A DNA stretch of 64,000 bases from positions 8,364,019 to 8,428,018 of the forward strand of contig NC_084705.1 in assembly GCF_033807575.1 (NCBI RefSeq). The letters run 5' to 3'. Position numbers and translations under genes: made by a program. Under the pieces are notes generated by a model. The model saw only the letters and a list, made by a program, of their open reading frames with translations. It was not told the DNA's origin and did no database searches. Of the stretch, positions 53,682 through 64,000 are shown piece after piece. Source of the DNA: Cydia pomonella. Taxonomy: Eukaryota > Arthropoda > Insecta > Lepidoptera > Tortricidae. The stretch's first letter is position 1, and each line of letters starts with the position of its first letter.

Positions 53682-53798
53682 TCATGGCAAAAGTAGTTTT
53701 TTTGCGATGCGGTAGGCGTCGATGGCTGCTCTGTGTTCGGCGAATTCGACGATGATGAGGTATCTTTTATTTCGTAATAGCTGTCCTTGGACGTAGCG
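53682..53798 (-). CDS. Possible terminal exon of an unrecognised host gene
   Basis: A splice acceptor (TTATTTATTGCCACAG on the minus strand) opens a frame of 38 sense codons ending in TGA TAA. The peptide begins RYVQGQLLRNKRYLII and ends IAKKLLLP. Third positions are strongly C-rich (TAC, GTC, CTC, ATC, ATC, GTC, TTC, GCC, CAC, GCC, ATC, GAC, GCC, TAC, CGC, ATC) in an AT-rich surrounding, as expected for a constrained coding exon. I do not recognise the family. The phase assumes joining at codon position 1; other phases would give stops or a less protein-like reading. No upstream exon was identified in the window. Confidence 0.45.
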   Translation of the reverse strand, partial: RYVQGQLLRNKRYLIIVEFAEHRAAIDAYRIAKKLLLP

Positions 53799-54469
53799 CT
53801 GTGGCAATAAATAATATTGAACAAATACCTATTGCTAAAAGTTTGTTGATGTGAATAGAAGGATGGATTCCTGATTTTTAATAGTTTATCATGATCAAGT
53901 TATACCTACCGATAAGTGGTTATACCGATGTTGGTACTACATACTTACCTGTTTTTTTAAGTACCTATATTGGAAATGTGACCATTATATATCTTTAAAA
54001 GTAGACAAAATATTAAATACCTGTTGCAGAGGTTTCCTTTATTATTTCATTCCTTTACTGTAATTTTAAATTTATATAAATGGGTTTTGAACTTATGATC
54101 TACTTATTTCTAATGAAACATTTTGTACAAAATTACCACTTATATTATTACAAGAAATTGAAGGCTATTTTAAATTCCTAAATAAAGGACGCCCAAAGCT
54201 AAGCAGAGTTTGGCCTCCTAAAATTTCGGAGTAATACCTAACATTAAAACGATCGGGAACAATTTGAAAACTTTTTAAAGAATGAAGTTGGCCGGGCGTC
54301 AAGCGCTGCTAACACAGTGTAGTCTGCGACAGTGCGCCATCGTTATCAAACATGAAACCAAACAATAAATATTAATAACTTAAATTTTAATAAGAATAAA
54401 TATTATATAATTATGATGTGATTATACCATACCTATCTACTTTACTTAATAATTACCTACTTAGTTGGG
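53799..54469. other. AT-rich sequence, no feature seen
   Basis: Could be intron of the gene suggested at 53682-53798. From about 54411 the sequence (GATTATACCATACCTATCTA) is mirrored at about 55245-55275, so the symmetry around the next element extends outward. Confidence 0.35.
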
Positions 54470-55237
54470 TCATAAGTTCTGTCACAAAGGTTTTGACTGA
54501 TGTAATACAAACCTTTTAATAAAAAAAGTTTGCCATGAATTGAAAGCTTGTTTTATACTGATCAAAACGTAATTTAATTAGTTTAAAATTTAAATCGCGT
54601 CTTATTTTACTACTTGTTTACTCTGGGACGTTAGACGCAAATACGCGGCTAGATTGTGAAAAATTATACTTTACCAAAGCGAGTAAAAATCAGTGTCACA
54701 TAAATAAAATAGGTACAATCGATTATTTCTATGAACCTACTTTAATAGAACGTTATTTTATCACCTGCAATTAGTTTTCCGACAAGTCTGTACTTCAGCT
54801 TATACCATTCAAACTTAGGATATTTTTCAGTGATACGCAAATTTTTGACTGCCTTCCTACGAGTACGACTGCCATCCTAAAACACTTACAGTTGCAGATT
54901 GGCAATACCAATACACATGAATTATATATTTTAAGGAAGATAAAAGATCCAGCTACAATTTCATGTAAGATTCGACCATGTAAACAAGAAAAATAAATAA
55001 CTAGGGATCAAAATCACCTCGAATAAGTCGCGTATTTTTTGTATGTCTTTTTAATAACATTTTTATGAATATTACACAGAATTATGCAAAACTGAGGCAG
55101 CAAAAAACTTTAATTATGATGTAAGTAATTCAGCATTAAATAAGCTTTCAACCCCTATATATGAATAATAAGGAAGCGTAACCTATAGCGTTTTTATCAG
55201 TCAAAACCTTTTTGACAGAACTTATGACCCAACGAAG
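54470..55237. mobile_element. Mariner-like remnant or non-autonomous copy (768 bp)
   Basis: The ends CTTAGTTGGGTCATAAGTTC and (from the right) CTTCGTTGGGTCATAAGTTC are inverted copies of about 42 nt, continuing with TGTCA and GGTTTTGACTGA. TA flanks both ends. GGTCATAA-type ends with a TA target fit Tc1/mariner elements. No transposase frame survives in the interior. Confidence 0.7.
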
Positions 55238-55857
55238 TACAGTAGATAGGTAGTACGGTATAAACATATTATAATATTTACTAGTATAGTAGTACTACTG
55301 GTAATAATTACTAGTACGTAAAAAAATTGCCTAGGCGTGATAATTAGTGGCCACTAATGTTTATTTACAGGAACAACCTACTTAACATTGCATAGGTATG
55401 GTTAACTGCACTAGCAGATGGCCAAGATACAGGCTCAGCCTATTTGGAAATAATAACGTGACTATTCGTAGCATCTACGATATTTAAGTTTCGATTACCG
55501 TTTTCTACGTAGTTTACAACGATTGTCATCTTAGCTGGACCCCTAGTCTCAATCAAATCACTTGCCTACTGTACGCTTCAGGCGACTGCGTGTTGTGCAA
55601 TAAAGCAGGCGTCCGGTGGAATTTACTAGCGTTGAAAGTTGTCCGGGCGGACTTGCCCGCGCGGGTGAATTACGGCAAATGGAGACGAAAATTAAAAACC
55701 TATATAATTACAAAACGCTACGTTACGTATTCGTAAGTATTTTTAATTATCGTAGAAACTGAAAAATAGCAAATAATTTGATCCGAAACCGATTTTTATA
55801 ACTGGAACATAGCCGCTCACTGGTACTACCTAGAAATTTAATTCGGCACCATAATAA

Positions 55858-56014
55858 TTTACAGTACATATGGTGCTACTTTACCGCCCTAGTGCGGTAG
55901 CTAGCACTATACGTTCCTATGTCGAAAATTTTGGCCATATGTACCTATTGTAAAACGTTGTACAATACACGTGCGAAAATTTTCTAATTTTCGCACTCAT
56001 ATCGTAATACTACC
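55858..56014. mobile_element. Composite hairpin repeat, copy 2
   Basis: TTTACAGTACATATGGTGC pairs with GGCCATATGTACCTATTGTA. The right part GTACAATACACGTGCGAAAA pairs with TTTTCGCACTCATATCGTAA. Same order as 50747-50975 but shorter. Confidence 0.7.
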
Positions 56015-56112
56015 TACGAACAACCAATCATGCACGCGCATGCACTATTAAACACTATTAAAGACGAACTTTATAATAATGTATTTATTTACATTATTAC
56101 TTCTCATTTCTT

Positions 56113-56129
56113 TGAATAAAATTATACCT
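56113..56129. repeat. LINE target-site duplication, left
   Basis: TGAATAAAATTATACCT recurs exactly at 57188-57204 on the other side of the R1-like insertion. Confidence 0.9.
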
Positions 56130-57187
56130 TTTTTTTTTTTTAACGTTGGGGAAATGCTTTTACGCATGCCACCTAGTCCGGGGGAAACTAGGGGCGATGA
56201 CGGACTAACCAGTAAAGGACTACCGTCTAAAACCACCAACGAATGCCGGCTCCGCCTTAGATTGGGTGCCGCAGGGTCGCTATCAGCATTCGACCGCGTG
56301 CGCCCCGGCGGGCGGCCTGTAGGCCGCAGACATTTTGGGAGCCAATTGGTCAGGCACCCCAGTCCTGTGGGCTTTTAACCGCAAAGACTCCCCCGGAGCC
56401 CTGCGCAGCCCACTACGGCGGAGGCAGCAAGCGCGCATAGCGCCTGGCTCTGCCCCCAGCCCGTCGTCGGCGGAGTGGATGCGCGTCAGGGTCATTCTCG
56501 CGCGCACGCTCCGCTGCCTCCTTCTGCGACATAATTTCGTCACAAAAGGTGGCCATCGCCTTCCATGCCTCCTCGCTGTCCAGCATGATATTCACTATGC
56601 TCGGCAACGAAAGGTCTACTCCTAATTTTGCCTGAAGGGTGGCCCGTTGGAGCTCCCATGTAGGGCACTCCTCGAGAGTATGACGCGCCGTGTCCACCGG
56701 TGCGCCACACTCATGGCACATGGAGGATTCCTCCCTCTGTCTGCGGTGCAGGTACTTACCAAAGCATCCATGGTCAGTAAGTATCTGCACCATGTGGAAA
56801 GTTAGCGTACCTTGCCTCCTTCCCACCCAGCGTTCCAGATGCGGCAGTACGGCGTCCACCGTCGTTAGCCCATATTTTGCAGCGTCGAGCTCTGCCCTCC
56901 ATCGGCGAAGTGTTTCCACTTGGGCTGTTTCCCGGATGTTCTGAACTTCTTCTCCGTCTGGGAACTCTGCCGCCGCTCTTCTTCCAGCTTTGTAGCGGTG
57001 AACCTCCGCAAGAATATGAGCTTGAAGGTCCCAGGGTGGGTCTGCAGCCAAGATCGTTGCCGCCGTAAACGATACCGTACGATATCCGCGCACAGCTCTC
57101 AAAGATATTGCCCTCTGTGGTCTGCGAAGAAGAGCCCTATTTTCGGCAGAAAGGGCATCTACCCATATGGGAGCGCCATATAGGGCC
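56130..57187 (-). mobile_element. 5'-truncated R1-clade LINE insertion (about 1.06 kb)
   Basis: On the minus strand the insertion starts abruptly inside the reverse-transcriptase ORF at 57187 and ends in a poly(A) tail (poly-T on plus, 56129-56141). Perfect 17-bp target duplications flank it (56113-56129 and 57188-57204). 5' truncation, poly(A) and duplications of this length are the marks of target-primed reverse transcription. Confidence 0.93.
56413..57187 (-). pseudogene. C-terminal part of R1-clade LINE reverse-transcriptase ORF
   Basis: About 258 codons, open to the stop at 56413. The end of the polymerase thumb region (YGAPIWVDAL, then LLRRPQRAISLRAVRGYRTV) is followed by LTDHGCFGKYLHR and a C-terminal zinc knuckle CHECGAPVDTARH...C (C-x2-C-x8-H-x4-C). 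This combination is typical of R1-clade elements. The endonuclease and polymerase active sites are missing. An apparent start at 57258 lies in flanking DNA and is not real. The frame has no stop, so the insertion is young. Confidence 0.9.
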
Positions 57188-57204
57188 TGAATAAAATTAT
57201 ACCT
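57188..57204. repeat. LINE target-site duplication, right
   Basis: TGAATAAAATTATACCT, identical to 56113-56129. Confidence 0.9.
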
Positions 57205-57380
57205 AAGAGCTACGAGTGTGCCTTTGTGTATTTGGTTAATTACATTTAATAGTTGCAATAAAATACCTGATTATAAATAGGTATATTGTTGTTTTTAATT
57301 TACTTTTAGCTATCCAAAGACCATAATTTATAACTTTTTATCAATTCAATTAGCTGTAGGGGTACCTACTATTATAATAA

Positions 57381-57677
57381 CTAGACACTAATAAATATCA
57401 TCGATACAATGGAGTGCTGATCACTGGGTATGGGATCCTGGATGAAATGTGGCCAAGTGTTAAATTTATGTTCCAATCAATGGAATACCAACACGGTACC
57501 AGTGTCCCTTGTATGGTGGCCGGTATTACGTCTGCAGCTCTGGGAGCTTTTTATAAAATGTCACTAAATGCTTTTATGGCTTTACGACGCATTTCTGATA
57601 ATTATCAACCAATTTGCATAACCAATTTACTGCATGAAGGTGAAGACACATTTGAACAAGCGATAGTTCCAAAATAA
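57381..57677 (+). pseudogene. Coding-like open segment, unrecognised, no usable start
   Basis: The frame is open from just after a stop at 57378 to TAA at 57677, with about 95 residues of ordinary protein-like composition: an acidic/aromatic start (GILDEMWPSVKFMF), a glycine/alanine-rich, membrane-like middle (PCMVAGITSAALGAFYKM) and a polar end (HEGEDTFEQAIVPK). There is no in-frame ATG near the start, so it would have to be an exon (an AG at 57383-57384 could be an acceptor) or a retrocopied fragment. I do not recognise the family. Confidence 0.35.
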
Positions 57678-57764
57678 GGTTCAAATAAGCTAATTTTACG
57701 GTTTGATTCGCGTGTTTTAAGCACTCGCTCGACAGGTACCTATCGGAGAGCATAGGTCTCCCTT

Positions 57765-58100
57765 TTTTTTTTATACTACGTCGGTGGCAAACAAGCATAC
57801 TGCCCGCGTGATGGTAAGCAGTTTGCGTAGCCTATGTACGCCTGCAACTCTAGAGGAGTTACATGCGCGTTGCCGACCCTAAACCTCGTTGAGCTCTGGC
57901 AACCTTACTCACCGGCAGGAACACAACACTATGAGTTGGGTCTAGTGTTATTTGGCTGCTGTTTTCTGTAAGGTGGAGGTACTTCCCCAGTTGGACTCTG
58001 CTCTAGATCTGGAATGACATCCACTGGCTGTGCCCTACCACACAAAGCGAGATGACATTCACAATGCCCATACCTCTCTTTTGGACATAGTTTAAGGACG
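57765..58100 (-). repeat. Retroelement 3' end, minus orientation, copy 2
   Basis: Matches 43005-43345 in order (CTACGTCGGTGGCAAACAAG, GATGGTAAGCAGT, GAGTTACATGCGCGTTGCCG, GGTGGAGGTACTTCCCCAGT, AGATGACATTCACAATGCCC on plus). Its tail is a plain T-run on plus (57762-57772), meaning poly(A) on the element's strand. Confidence 0.65.
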
Positions 58101-58252
58101 TACCCGGGTCCAAGTTTAAGGACGCCCCTAGTTTAAGGTTCTCTCTTATTCAAGCACGTGCGTGAATACCGTTCAAGATGGCCGCGCGCCGAAACATGTC
58201 GCGCCAATGACTAAAAACATGCGAGTCAAACCGTAAAATCATCTTAATGTTA

Positions 58253-58530
58253 CCCGATTCGAACTTACAATTGCCCACTTAAGTACACCTGGGTTACGGC
58301 GTTTGATACGATTTTATACTGTAACTCTACCGTGATTGTATTAGAAAAAAGGATACTTACGTCACACATTTGCTTAAGATACGATATGGATTAGGTATTA
58401 TGACATTTATGACAGTGTCAAGAGTGACGTTTATTCAAACAAAACGTCACTTTTAGCGTATCCTTTTTTCTATCGTAATTCATATCGTAATATTAGGAAT
58501 TTTTTGACGTATCTTAAAGTCCGAATCGGG
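58253..58530. mobile_element. MITE of the GATTCGAA-end family, with an inner related hairpin
   Basis: Ends CCCGATTCGAACTTACAA and the complement of CTTAAAGTCCGAATCGGG are inverted copies. The inner part from about 58371 (AAGATACGATATGGATTAGG, GTGACGTTTATTCAA and complements) mirrors the element at 41770-41949. It is non-coding. Confidence 0.7.
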
Positions 58531-58954
58531 CCGTTTGTGTCACGATCAATTTGTCGCAATTTGTAGTATCGTGGGATCGTTTCAGTATTTTATTGTTGTT
58601 GTTTTTGTGTTTGTTTTATATCCTACATAAATAGTGTAGGAGTAATTTTATTAATAAGAAAAACAAAAATACCTAGGTAATAAAATAATAACTAGGTCCA
58701 GCTGTATGTAATGTGAAGACGCAGATGTTATGCAGAACTCTACTATAATACTATAAATGACTAGTACCTAATATATATAAAGAAAATACCATTTTCGTCT
58801 TTAAATAAGGCCTGTGTCTATAAGTGGGACGTACACACTTGCCATAACGACGATCATATTGTTTTAATTAATTAAAAATACAATGCGAAGACCAAGACAA
58901 CGATCTGTCAAGTAATTTAAGCAGGTCCCATATAACGCTTGCATTAACACAGTC

Positions 58955-59031
58955 GAGGTAAAAAAATGTTTACAATTTTGCACCTTATACCATGGCAATA
59001 AGGTGAAAAATGTAAACATATCTTTGACGTC
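58955..59031. repeat. Short hairpin, about 22-bp arms
   Basis: ATGTTTACAATTTTGCACCT (about 58966) pairs with AGGTGAAAAATGTAAACAT (about 59001-59019) around ACCATGGCA. Weaker pairing extends outward to CGAGGT/ACGTCG. It could be a mini-MITE. A small-RNA precursor is possible but not shown. Confidence 0.5.
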
Positions 59032-59689
59032 GATATACAGGTAGGTACTTGTGAATCAATGAGCGGTCGACATTGGTGGCATACTTGGGCTTCTTTTGAG
59101 AAGCCGCCGCATTTTACTTTATTTCACTTAGGAAACCTGCCCCTCTGTGCTCCACTGTTACACTACAAGTCAAACGAAAGGGAATAATTAAGAATACAAT
59201 TTTACAATTGTTTAAGGATTGTAATATTCAGTGACCGAACAACAAGTTGTGTAGGTAAATATTACGCAAATAATAATATTATGCCTAAGATAAGAACCAG
59301 TAGCCTTACCATGTGTGCGTAACTTACTACGACTATTGGCGAGGGAAGCTTCACCAAAGATGGAACCGGTGGTAGTTTTTGACATTCACATTCACTTAGG
59401 TACGCGTATTTTATTTTATTCACTTAGCATTGGTAGTGAAGGGGCTATATAATGCTATAGAAATAGAAATAGATCCACAGAGTAATTAACTAATTAATTT
59501 GTACGTAAATAATTTTAGATGATTAATAACTTGATTGTTTGTTTTATCGCGCCAAAGCAGCACATTATTAATTCCGGCAATCAAGTGGAACATGCAATCA
59601 ATAATTGAAATACGCCTTATTGCGATAACAATGCACCGCTCAATTGCTAGTTCATTGAACCACTTCCCGCGTCTCTGTCCGCTTTGCAA

Positions 59690-59932
59690 ATGTATATTAA
59701 TTAGGCAAACATTACATGCACTTCCAATTGGTTCAAGTATTTCTGACACTATTTGAGCCATCTCCGGCCAGTCGTTGAGATAAGCGTCCAGGTCGTCTCG
59801 CCATCTCTGTCTGGGCCTACCCGATCCTCGCCCATCTTGCGGCACCCATACTGTGGCTATTTTGGCCCACCTCTGTGGGTGCATGTGACAGATATGGCCG
59901 GCCCAGTCCCATTTTAGCTTGGCGGTCTAAAC
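59690..59932 (-). pseudogene. C-terminal fragment of a LINE reverse-transcriptase ORF
   Basis: On the minus strand the frame reads WDWAGHICHMHPQRWAKI, then GRGSGRPRQRWRDDLD and DWPEMAQ. The pattern 'WAGH...M...RWAK...W.P.dG.R..GRP..RWRDDLD' is a hallmark of RTE-type LINE C-termini in insects. Nothing upstream in the family is present, and the MITE at 59943-60054 begins 10 bp beyond the fragment. The frame running on to 59486 is probably 3' flank. Confidence 0.75.
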
Positions 59933-59942
59933 TCCAGCATCA

Positions 59943-60054
59943 GAGGGCCTACCGCGAACCACGTTCGACGTGTTGCCTCCCTGTCACACTTACCTACAAA
60001 TGTACAAGTGCGACAGAGAGGCAACACGTCGAACGTGGTTCGCGGTAGGCCCTC
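59943..60054. mobile_element. 112-bp hairpin MITE, copy 2 of the two-copy family
   Basis: The ends GAGGGCCTACCGCGAACCAC and complement are near-perfect, and the arms continue through GTTCGACGTGTTGCCTC and GTCGCACTTGTAC-like sequence. Length and ends match 11709-11820. It is better preserved here. Confidence 0.88.
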
Positions 60055-60633
60055 AGTAATCCGCGTTTTTGAGCGCAGCGTAGTTACGGATACCAAGATC
60101 AAATGTTTGTATACCTACCATTGTATTTAAATAAAAAGTCTGTTCTCAATACGGTAGTGATCTGGTGAACTCCAATTCTATAATACTCATAATTCCGACT
60201 TAGGCCTATGCCTGTTGATTTTCACTGTAGGTATGCTTCAGAGGAAATAAAAAGAGCAAAAACTTGTTGCGAAACGTGTCAAAATTAAAAACATGTGTAG
60301 GTACCTATTTTATTTGTCCTGAGGTGTATCTTACTCAATACCGGCTTTAATTCAGATCGAAAAGGTTGATGTCTCAAGTGGGTCAGTTTCAGGTCATCTT
60401 GAAAAAAGTGGTAAAAGTGAACATATTTAACGGCCAATTATCGGCACGACTTATAATTGGTCAAGTTATACCGGAGTTCTTACGATTGCCGATAATAACT
60501 GTTAATAATGCAATGATATGCAGAAGAACGTTATAGTACCTATTAAAGGTCAAACTTAATGTAACTGTATAAAGTAATGTTGCAAAATCATGAAATTTGC
60601 TTAAGTTGCACTCAACTTACAGTCGTACAGTAG

Positions 60634-60805
60634 TGTAAATTTATTCGATAGCGAAACGTGACGTACGCGTTTGTGTTAAGTCTCATTTAGTATGGGATTT
60701 AGAAACAGCGCGCCAAGCGGTACGTTTTGGAAACTCAAAATCCCATACAAAATGAGACTTATCGCAAACGCGCACGTCACGTTACACCATCGAATAAATT
60801 TACTC
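60634..60805. mobile_element. 172-bp foldback MITE
   Basis: GTAAATTTATTCGATAGCGA (60635) and its near-complement ending at 60802 open two inverted arms that continue with ACGTGACGT, GCGTTTG, AAGTCTCATTT and ATGGGATTT. It is non-coding. Confidence 0.78.
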
Positions 60806-62147
60806 TAGGGGTACTGATCAATGCCACTCATCCGAGAACTATGATTTTTTTTCATTATTGAGATGCTTATTTTCACTAGGTACTTCTTCAAATTTCTTAT
60901 TTTATTTTCGTTATTATAATACCATAAGTTAACTTAAATGTTGTGGCACTATTTAGGTAGGTAGGTACATTTCTTTATAAATATTTACTCATGTTTTTTT
61001 TAACTTAAGCTTGTTTGTTGCAAACCTTAGGGAATTAAGCCGTTTCGTTGTGGACATACTTGAAATAATCTTTCTTCTTTAAGATATTTTTAAATCGAAT
61101 ATTTTTGCCAATCATACCTAGGTAATTTTTTATTCTAACCACTCATCTAATGATAATAGCTTTGGCGGTTAATAGTTTCGATAATATGATAATTGTTGAA
61201 TCTAAAAGCAATTTTGGTAGTTCAACGTAGATATGAACTTTTGACATTTTAACCTGTTTACCTATAAACAACAAGGATAAACATTTTAAAACTTTAGCTC
61301 GGGGAAATTACGTTTTTTTTTGTTTTAAAGAGAATTCTACCAATATTAAAAAAAGAAAGAAATATTTAAATAAGCTCTTTCGAAAATACACTTACATAAA
61401 ATATTTGCGAACGGTCTAACATGATAATTGATAAACTTTAGTCGTTTAAATCTTACATTAATTTACGATAAAACTGCTTTCAAATAATTTATAATAATTA
61501 TGTATTATGGTTATGAAATTATATGTATTTCAAATGCTACCTTCGAGGTCAACTGTATCTATTGTACGTTTGATCACGATTTCGATTAGTAACGGGATCT
61601 TACTTTCGAGCCCCGCACCACTGTTACCCAACTTGTAAAGACACTACTTGCCCTTAAAATTGCTACTAACAAAAGTTATAACTATTTAATTATTAAAAGT
61701 TGTATATATATCCGTATTATTGACATTGGAAAATTGATAAAAAATGCTTTGGGGTCCACCTTTATCAATACGATGCCTATACATATATTATCTATACTTA
61801 TATAGCGGCAAGCCAGCAAAACCAGAGTTTCTGTTTTCGGTGGAAAACGCACTGTGTATATAGTTACTATTAATAATAAATGATCTACACTATATATGAA
61901 TGATCGCCTACATTAATGAGCTTATCGCAGCCATTATTTATAAATAACGAACCTAGAACAAAAAACAAATAAATCATAATATAACGAGAAAAATAAATAA
62001 AGCAACATTGTATCACTAGAATGATAATTATTATACCTCTCGCGTGGAATGATAATCCCTATCAGAGTTATTTTTTATATGGAGTAGCTGTAGTTTTGTC
62101 GTAGGTACTCTGTAAAGATTTTTTGGTAGTTTAGCCCATTAATTAAT
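60806..62147. other. AT-rich sequence, no feature seen
   Basis: Long AT-rich stretch with no recognisable coding, RNA or repeat feature. Confidence 0.4.
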
Positions 62148-62594
62148 TTACAAATGTAACATTTTCGTTATATTTTTTAAATTAAGCCCAACCAAAAAGA
62201 AAACACATTTTAAGGAATTGTAATAGGGACCACCACTCGACGTGAGAGGTATGATCAATGTGAGTTTTCTGACTATTACTCTTCTTTCCGTGCTTCTTCC
62301 CATTATTTGGGGTCGGCCCTCTTCATTCTCAACCTCCAGAACGGTGGATTCTGGGTTGTCCCTTTGATCGACTGGGTCTGGGCCTGGGCCTGTTTTAAAT
62401 ACATTGATATGGTTGACTACCACGTAGCAGGCGGGCGAACTCTGCCTCCCTTATTGTCCGGCAGTACAAGGGCTTACCTCACCACATGGTCTTCGTGGCG
62501 TTTCATGATATGCCCGTACCTCTTACGTGTTCGTTACGCACTTTATCGAGTTTCGTTACACAGGCTGTCTTCTAACTTTTATTGTTTGATATAA
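62148..62594. other. GC-richer block, possibly an old dispersed repeat
   Basis: The block stands out from its AT-rich surroundings and is open in more than one frame (minus 62148-62423, plus 62307-62594) without a known domain. Phrases such as ATTATTTGGGGTCGGCC feel familiar from lepidopteran repeats, but I cannot name the family. Confidence 0.3.
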
Positions 62595-63419
62595 ATTCCT
62601 ACTAAAATGAAAAAAGAATATCGAACTGGATAGAAAACAAACAGATTTTATTTCTTTCAAAAACTGTTTCCGAGTATCTATTCTAGCCCAAATCCAAAGG
62701 GATTTGATAAATCACCGTACACTATACATCTGCCTAAACTATATAGATCGCTTATACGAAAATTATTCATACGTCTCTTGACGCAAAAGGCTCTCACCGC
62801 ATGACGCCGTACAGACTTACGGATGAATACATTTAAATAGTAAACGCGACACTGTCGGAGATTTAGTGTGGCATAATGTAGCTAGCTACATAAGTTCCAT
62901 TACTCACGGACATAACTCGTTCTGTGTTATAAATACGCGTGGACGCGGATCGTGGTACGGCTACAAAGCTGCCGAGCTCATAGAACTGATATAGGTACCT
63001 ATGTTTTGGAAATAACTATCAGATGAGTGTAAGAATTAATTCCCAAAATGGACAGGGTCTGCAGGGAAAAGACGTCAGTGAATACCAAAAAATAATATTT
63101 AGTCTCAATAGCAGGATCGCACTACTGAAAACAGCCCAAGATATATGGTGAGACTAAATTTTCGCTTTAAATCATTTACTAATTGTAATAATTTCAGTCA
63201 AAATCATTGCGAGTATATTTGGGTCAAATAAAGCGGTTTTAGGCCTCACGGACTTTTGCAACTTATACCTCCAGACAATTAAAGCAGCGCCTTCTTCATA
63301 AGTTGAGGCATTGCCTCTCACCTCGAAGATTGTATGAAGGTTGGTGGATATTTTGACCGGATTATATCACACGACACAAACATTTTTCCTTATATTAAAT
63401 CAGAAAATTACAGCCCTAA
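62595..63419. other. Mixed AT-rich sequence, no feature seen
   Basis: No gene or repeat recognised. It may contain further unrecognisable LINE remains just upstream of 63420. Confidence 0.3.
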
Positions 63420-63800
63420 ACTTCAAGACAATCTTGATAGGCTAAATTTGTATTGTTTAAGAAATAATAATAAAAAAAACTGAATATCGATAAATGTTCC
63501 GCATTTGTAAGGTCTAATCTGGAGCATCCACCTCATGGAATCCGTTCTATTCGGTACAAGTAAACTCTTTAGAATGCATACAAAATAAATTCATTCGTTT
63601 CCTTAAATATAAATCCAAATGTTATACCTACTTGTGAATATCTTGAAAGTCTCCAGACACGAAGAAAAAAAAGGGATGTTACATTTTGATTTAAATTGTT
63701 GAATAATATGATCGATTCCCAGCATCTCTTGGGGAAGGTGCCGTTCCGTTGTCCAAGCTCTCGAACTAGATCCACTAATATTTTTTTGTATTCCTTTTCG
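63420..63800 (+). pseudogene. Decayed LINE reverse-transcriptase fragment (jockey/CR1-like)
   Basis: On plus, pieces of a reverse-transcriptase C-terminal region appear in order: LQDNLDRLNLYCLRNN (63423-63470), LVRSNLEHPP (about 63510), CEYLESLQTRRKKRDVTF (about 63630-63690) and FKLLNNMIDSQHLLGKVPFR (about 63691-63750), followed by an arginine-rich RTRSTN. Several stops and frame changes break it. The first two pieces are too close together, so an internal deletion is likely. It is dead. Confidence 0.7.
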
Positions 63801-64000
63801 TCGTAAACGATACTTATTTATATCAGATATTATGTTAAGCCTATCTAGTAAGAGTAAGCAAAAATTATAACAAAAAATATTCATTTCTGGATATATTTTC
63901 ATTTGAATTTCTGTCAGTTTGTTTCTGCAATGAAAGCACCAGCTAAATGATCACATGAAATCTATAACTGTTTTATAACTACCTTGCATTTAGGAGTGCA

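Noticed and set aside
56079..56378. 99-codon plus-strand frame
   Set aside because: Antisense to the 3' region of the R1-like LINE and starts in its poly-T tract.
1..64000. CRISPR array, bacterial operon, riboswitch or rRNA
   Set aside because: Sequence style, introns and mobile elements are those of an insect nucleus; no such feature was seen.

Overview
The window looks like nuclear DNA from a moth or butterfly (Lepidoptera). It is AT-rich and eukaryotic, with scattered GTACCTA-type words, two copies of a tRNA-derived SINE of the kind common in Lepidoptera, many short hairpin-like MITEs, and LTR and non-LTR retrotransposons of insect type. I see no bacterial operon, no CRISPR array and no complete ordinary host gene. 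The best host-coding signal is a possible 39-codon terminal exon at 53682-53798 (minus strand), with strong C-ending codon bias.

Three well-preserved autonomous-type elements dominate the coding content, all on the minus strand. (1) 16707-25166 is a BEL/Pao LTR retrotransposon of 8460 bp. It has 1201-bp LTRs that differ at one position, a GTAGT target duplication, a 19-nt primer site matching tRNA-Tyr, and one open 1987-residue Gag-Pol frame whose last codon and stop lie inside the 3' LTR. (2) 31691-34694 is a 3004-bp hAT transposon with 13-bp inverted ends and a perfect 8-bp target duplication. Its transposase gene has two exons, and the intron falls between the two halves of a BED-type zinc finger. 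(3) 45874-50572 is a Ty3/gypsy-type retrotransposon with identical LTRs over 202 bp. Its gag and pol share one frame and are separated by a single UGA stop followed by CUAG, the classic leaky-stop context. The protease active site lies only 32 codons past that stop, so pol expression appears to depend on stop-codon readthrough.

Layout. 0-12.3 kb: MITEs, foldback elements, a LINE 3' end, a tandem-repeat element and a SINE. 12.3-16.7 kb: mostly single-copy. 16.7-25.2 kb: BEL/Pao. 25.2-31.6 kb: mostly single-copy with one composite repeat. 31.7-34.7 kb: hAT. 34.7-39 kb: single-copy with some GC-rich, possibly regulatory blocks. 39.0-40.4 kb: a 1.35-kb foldback with about 520-bp arms. 40.4-45.8 kb: MITEs, a SINE and LINE pieces. 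45.8-51.4 kb: a duplicated segment into which the Ty3 element inserted. 51.4-54.4 kb: single-copy sequence with the possible exon. 54.4-60.8 kb: a mariner-like remnant, a 5'-truncated R1-clade LINE with 17-bp target duplications, and more MITEs and LINE ends. 60.8-64 kb: mostly plain sequence ending in a decayed LINE.

The genes do not form a host pathway. Each mobile element is a self-contained unit with its own promoter or ends, coding frame and integration marks. The single-copy stretches between them could be introns or intergenic regulatory DNA of one or more host genes lying outside the window.
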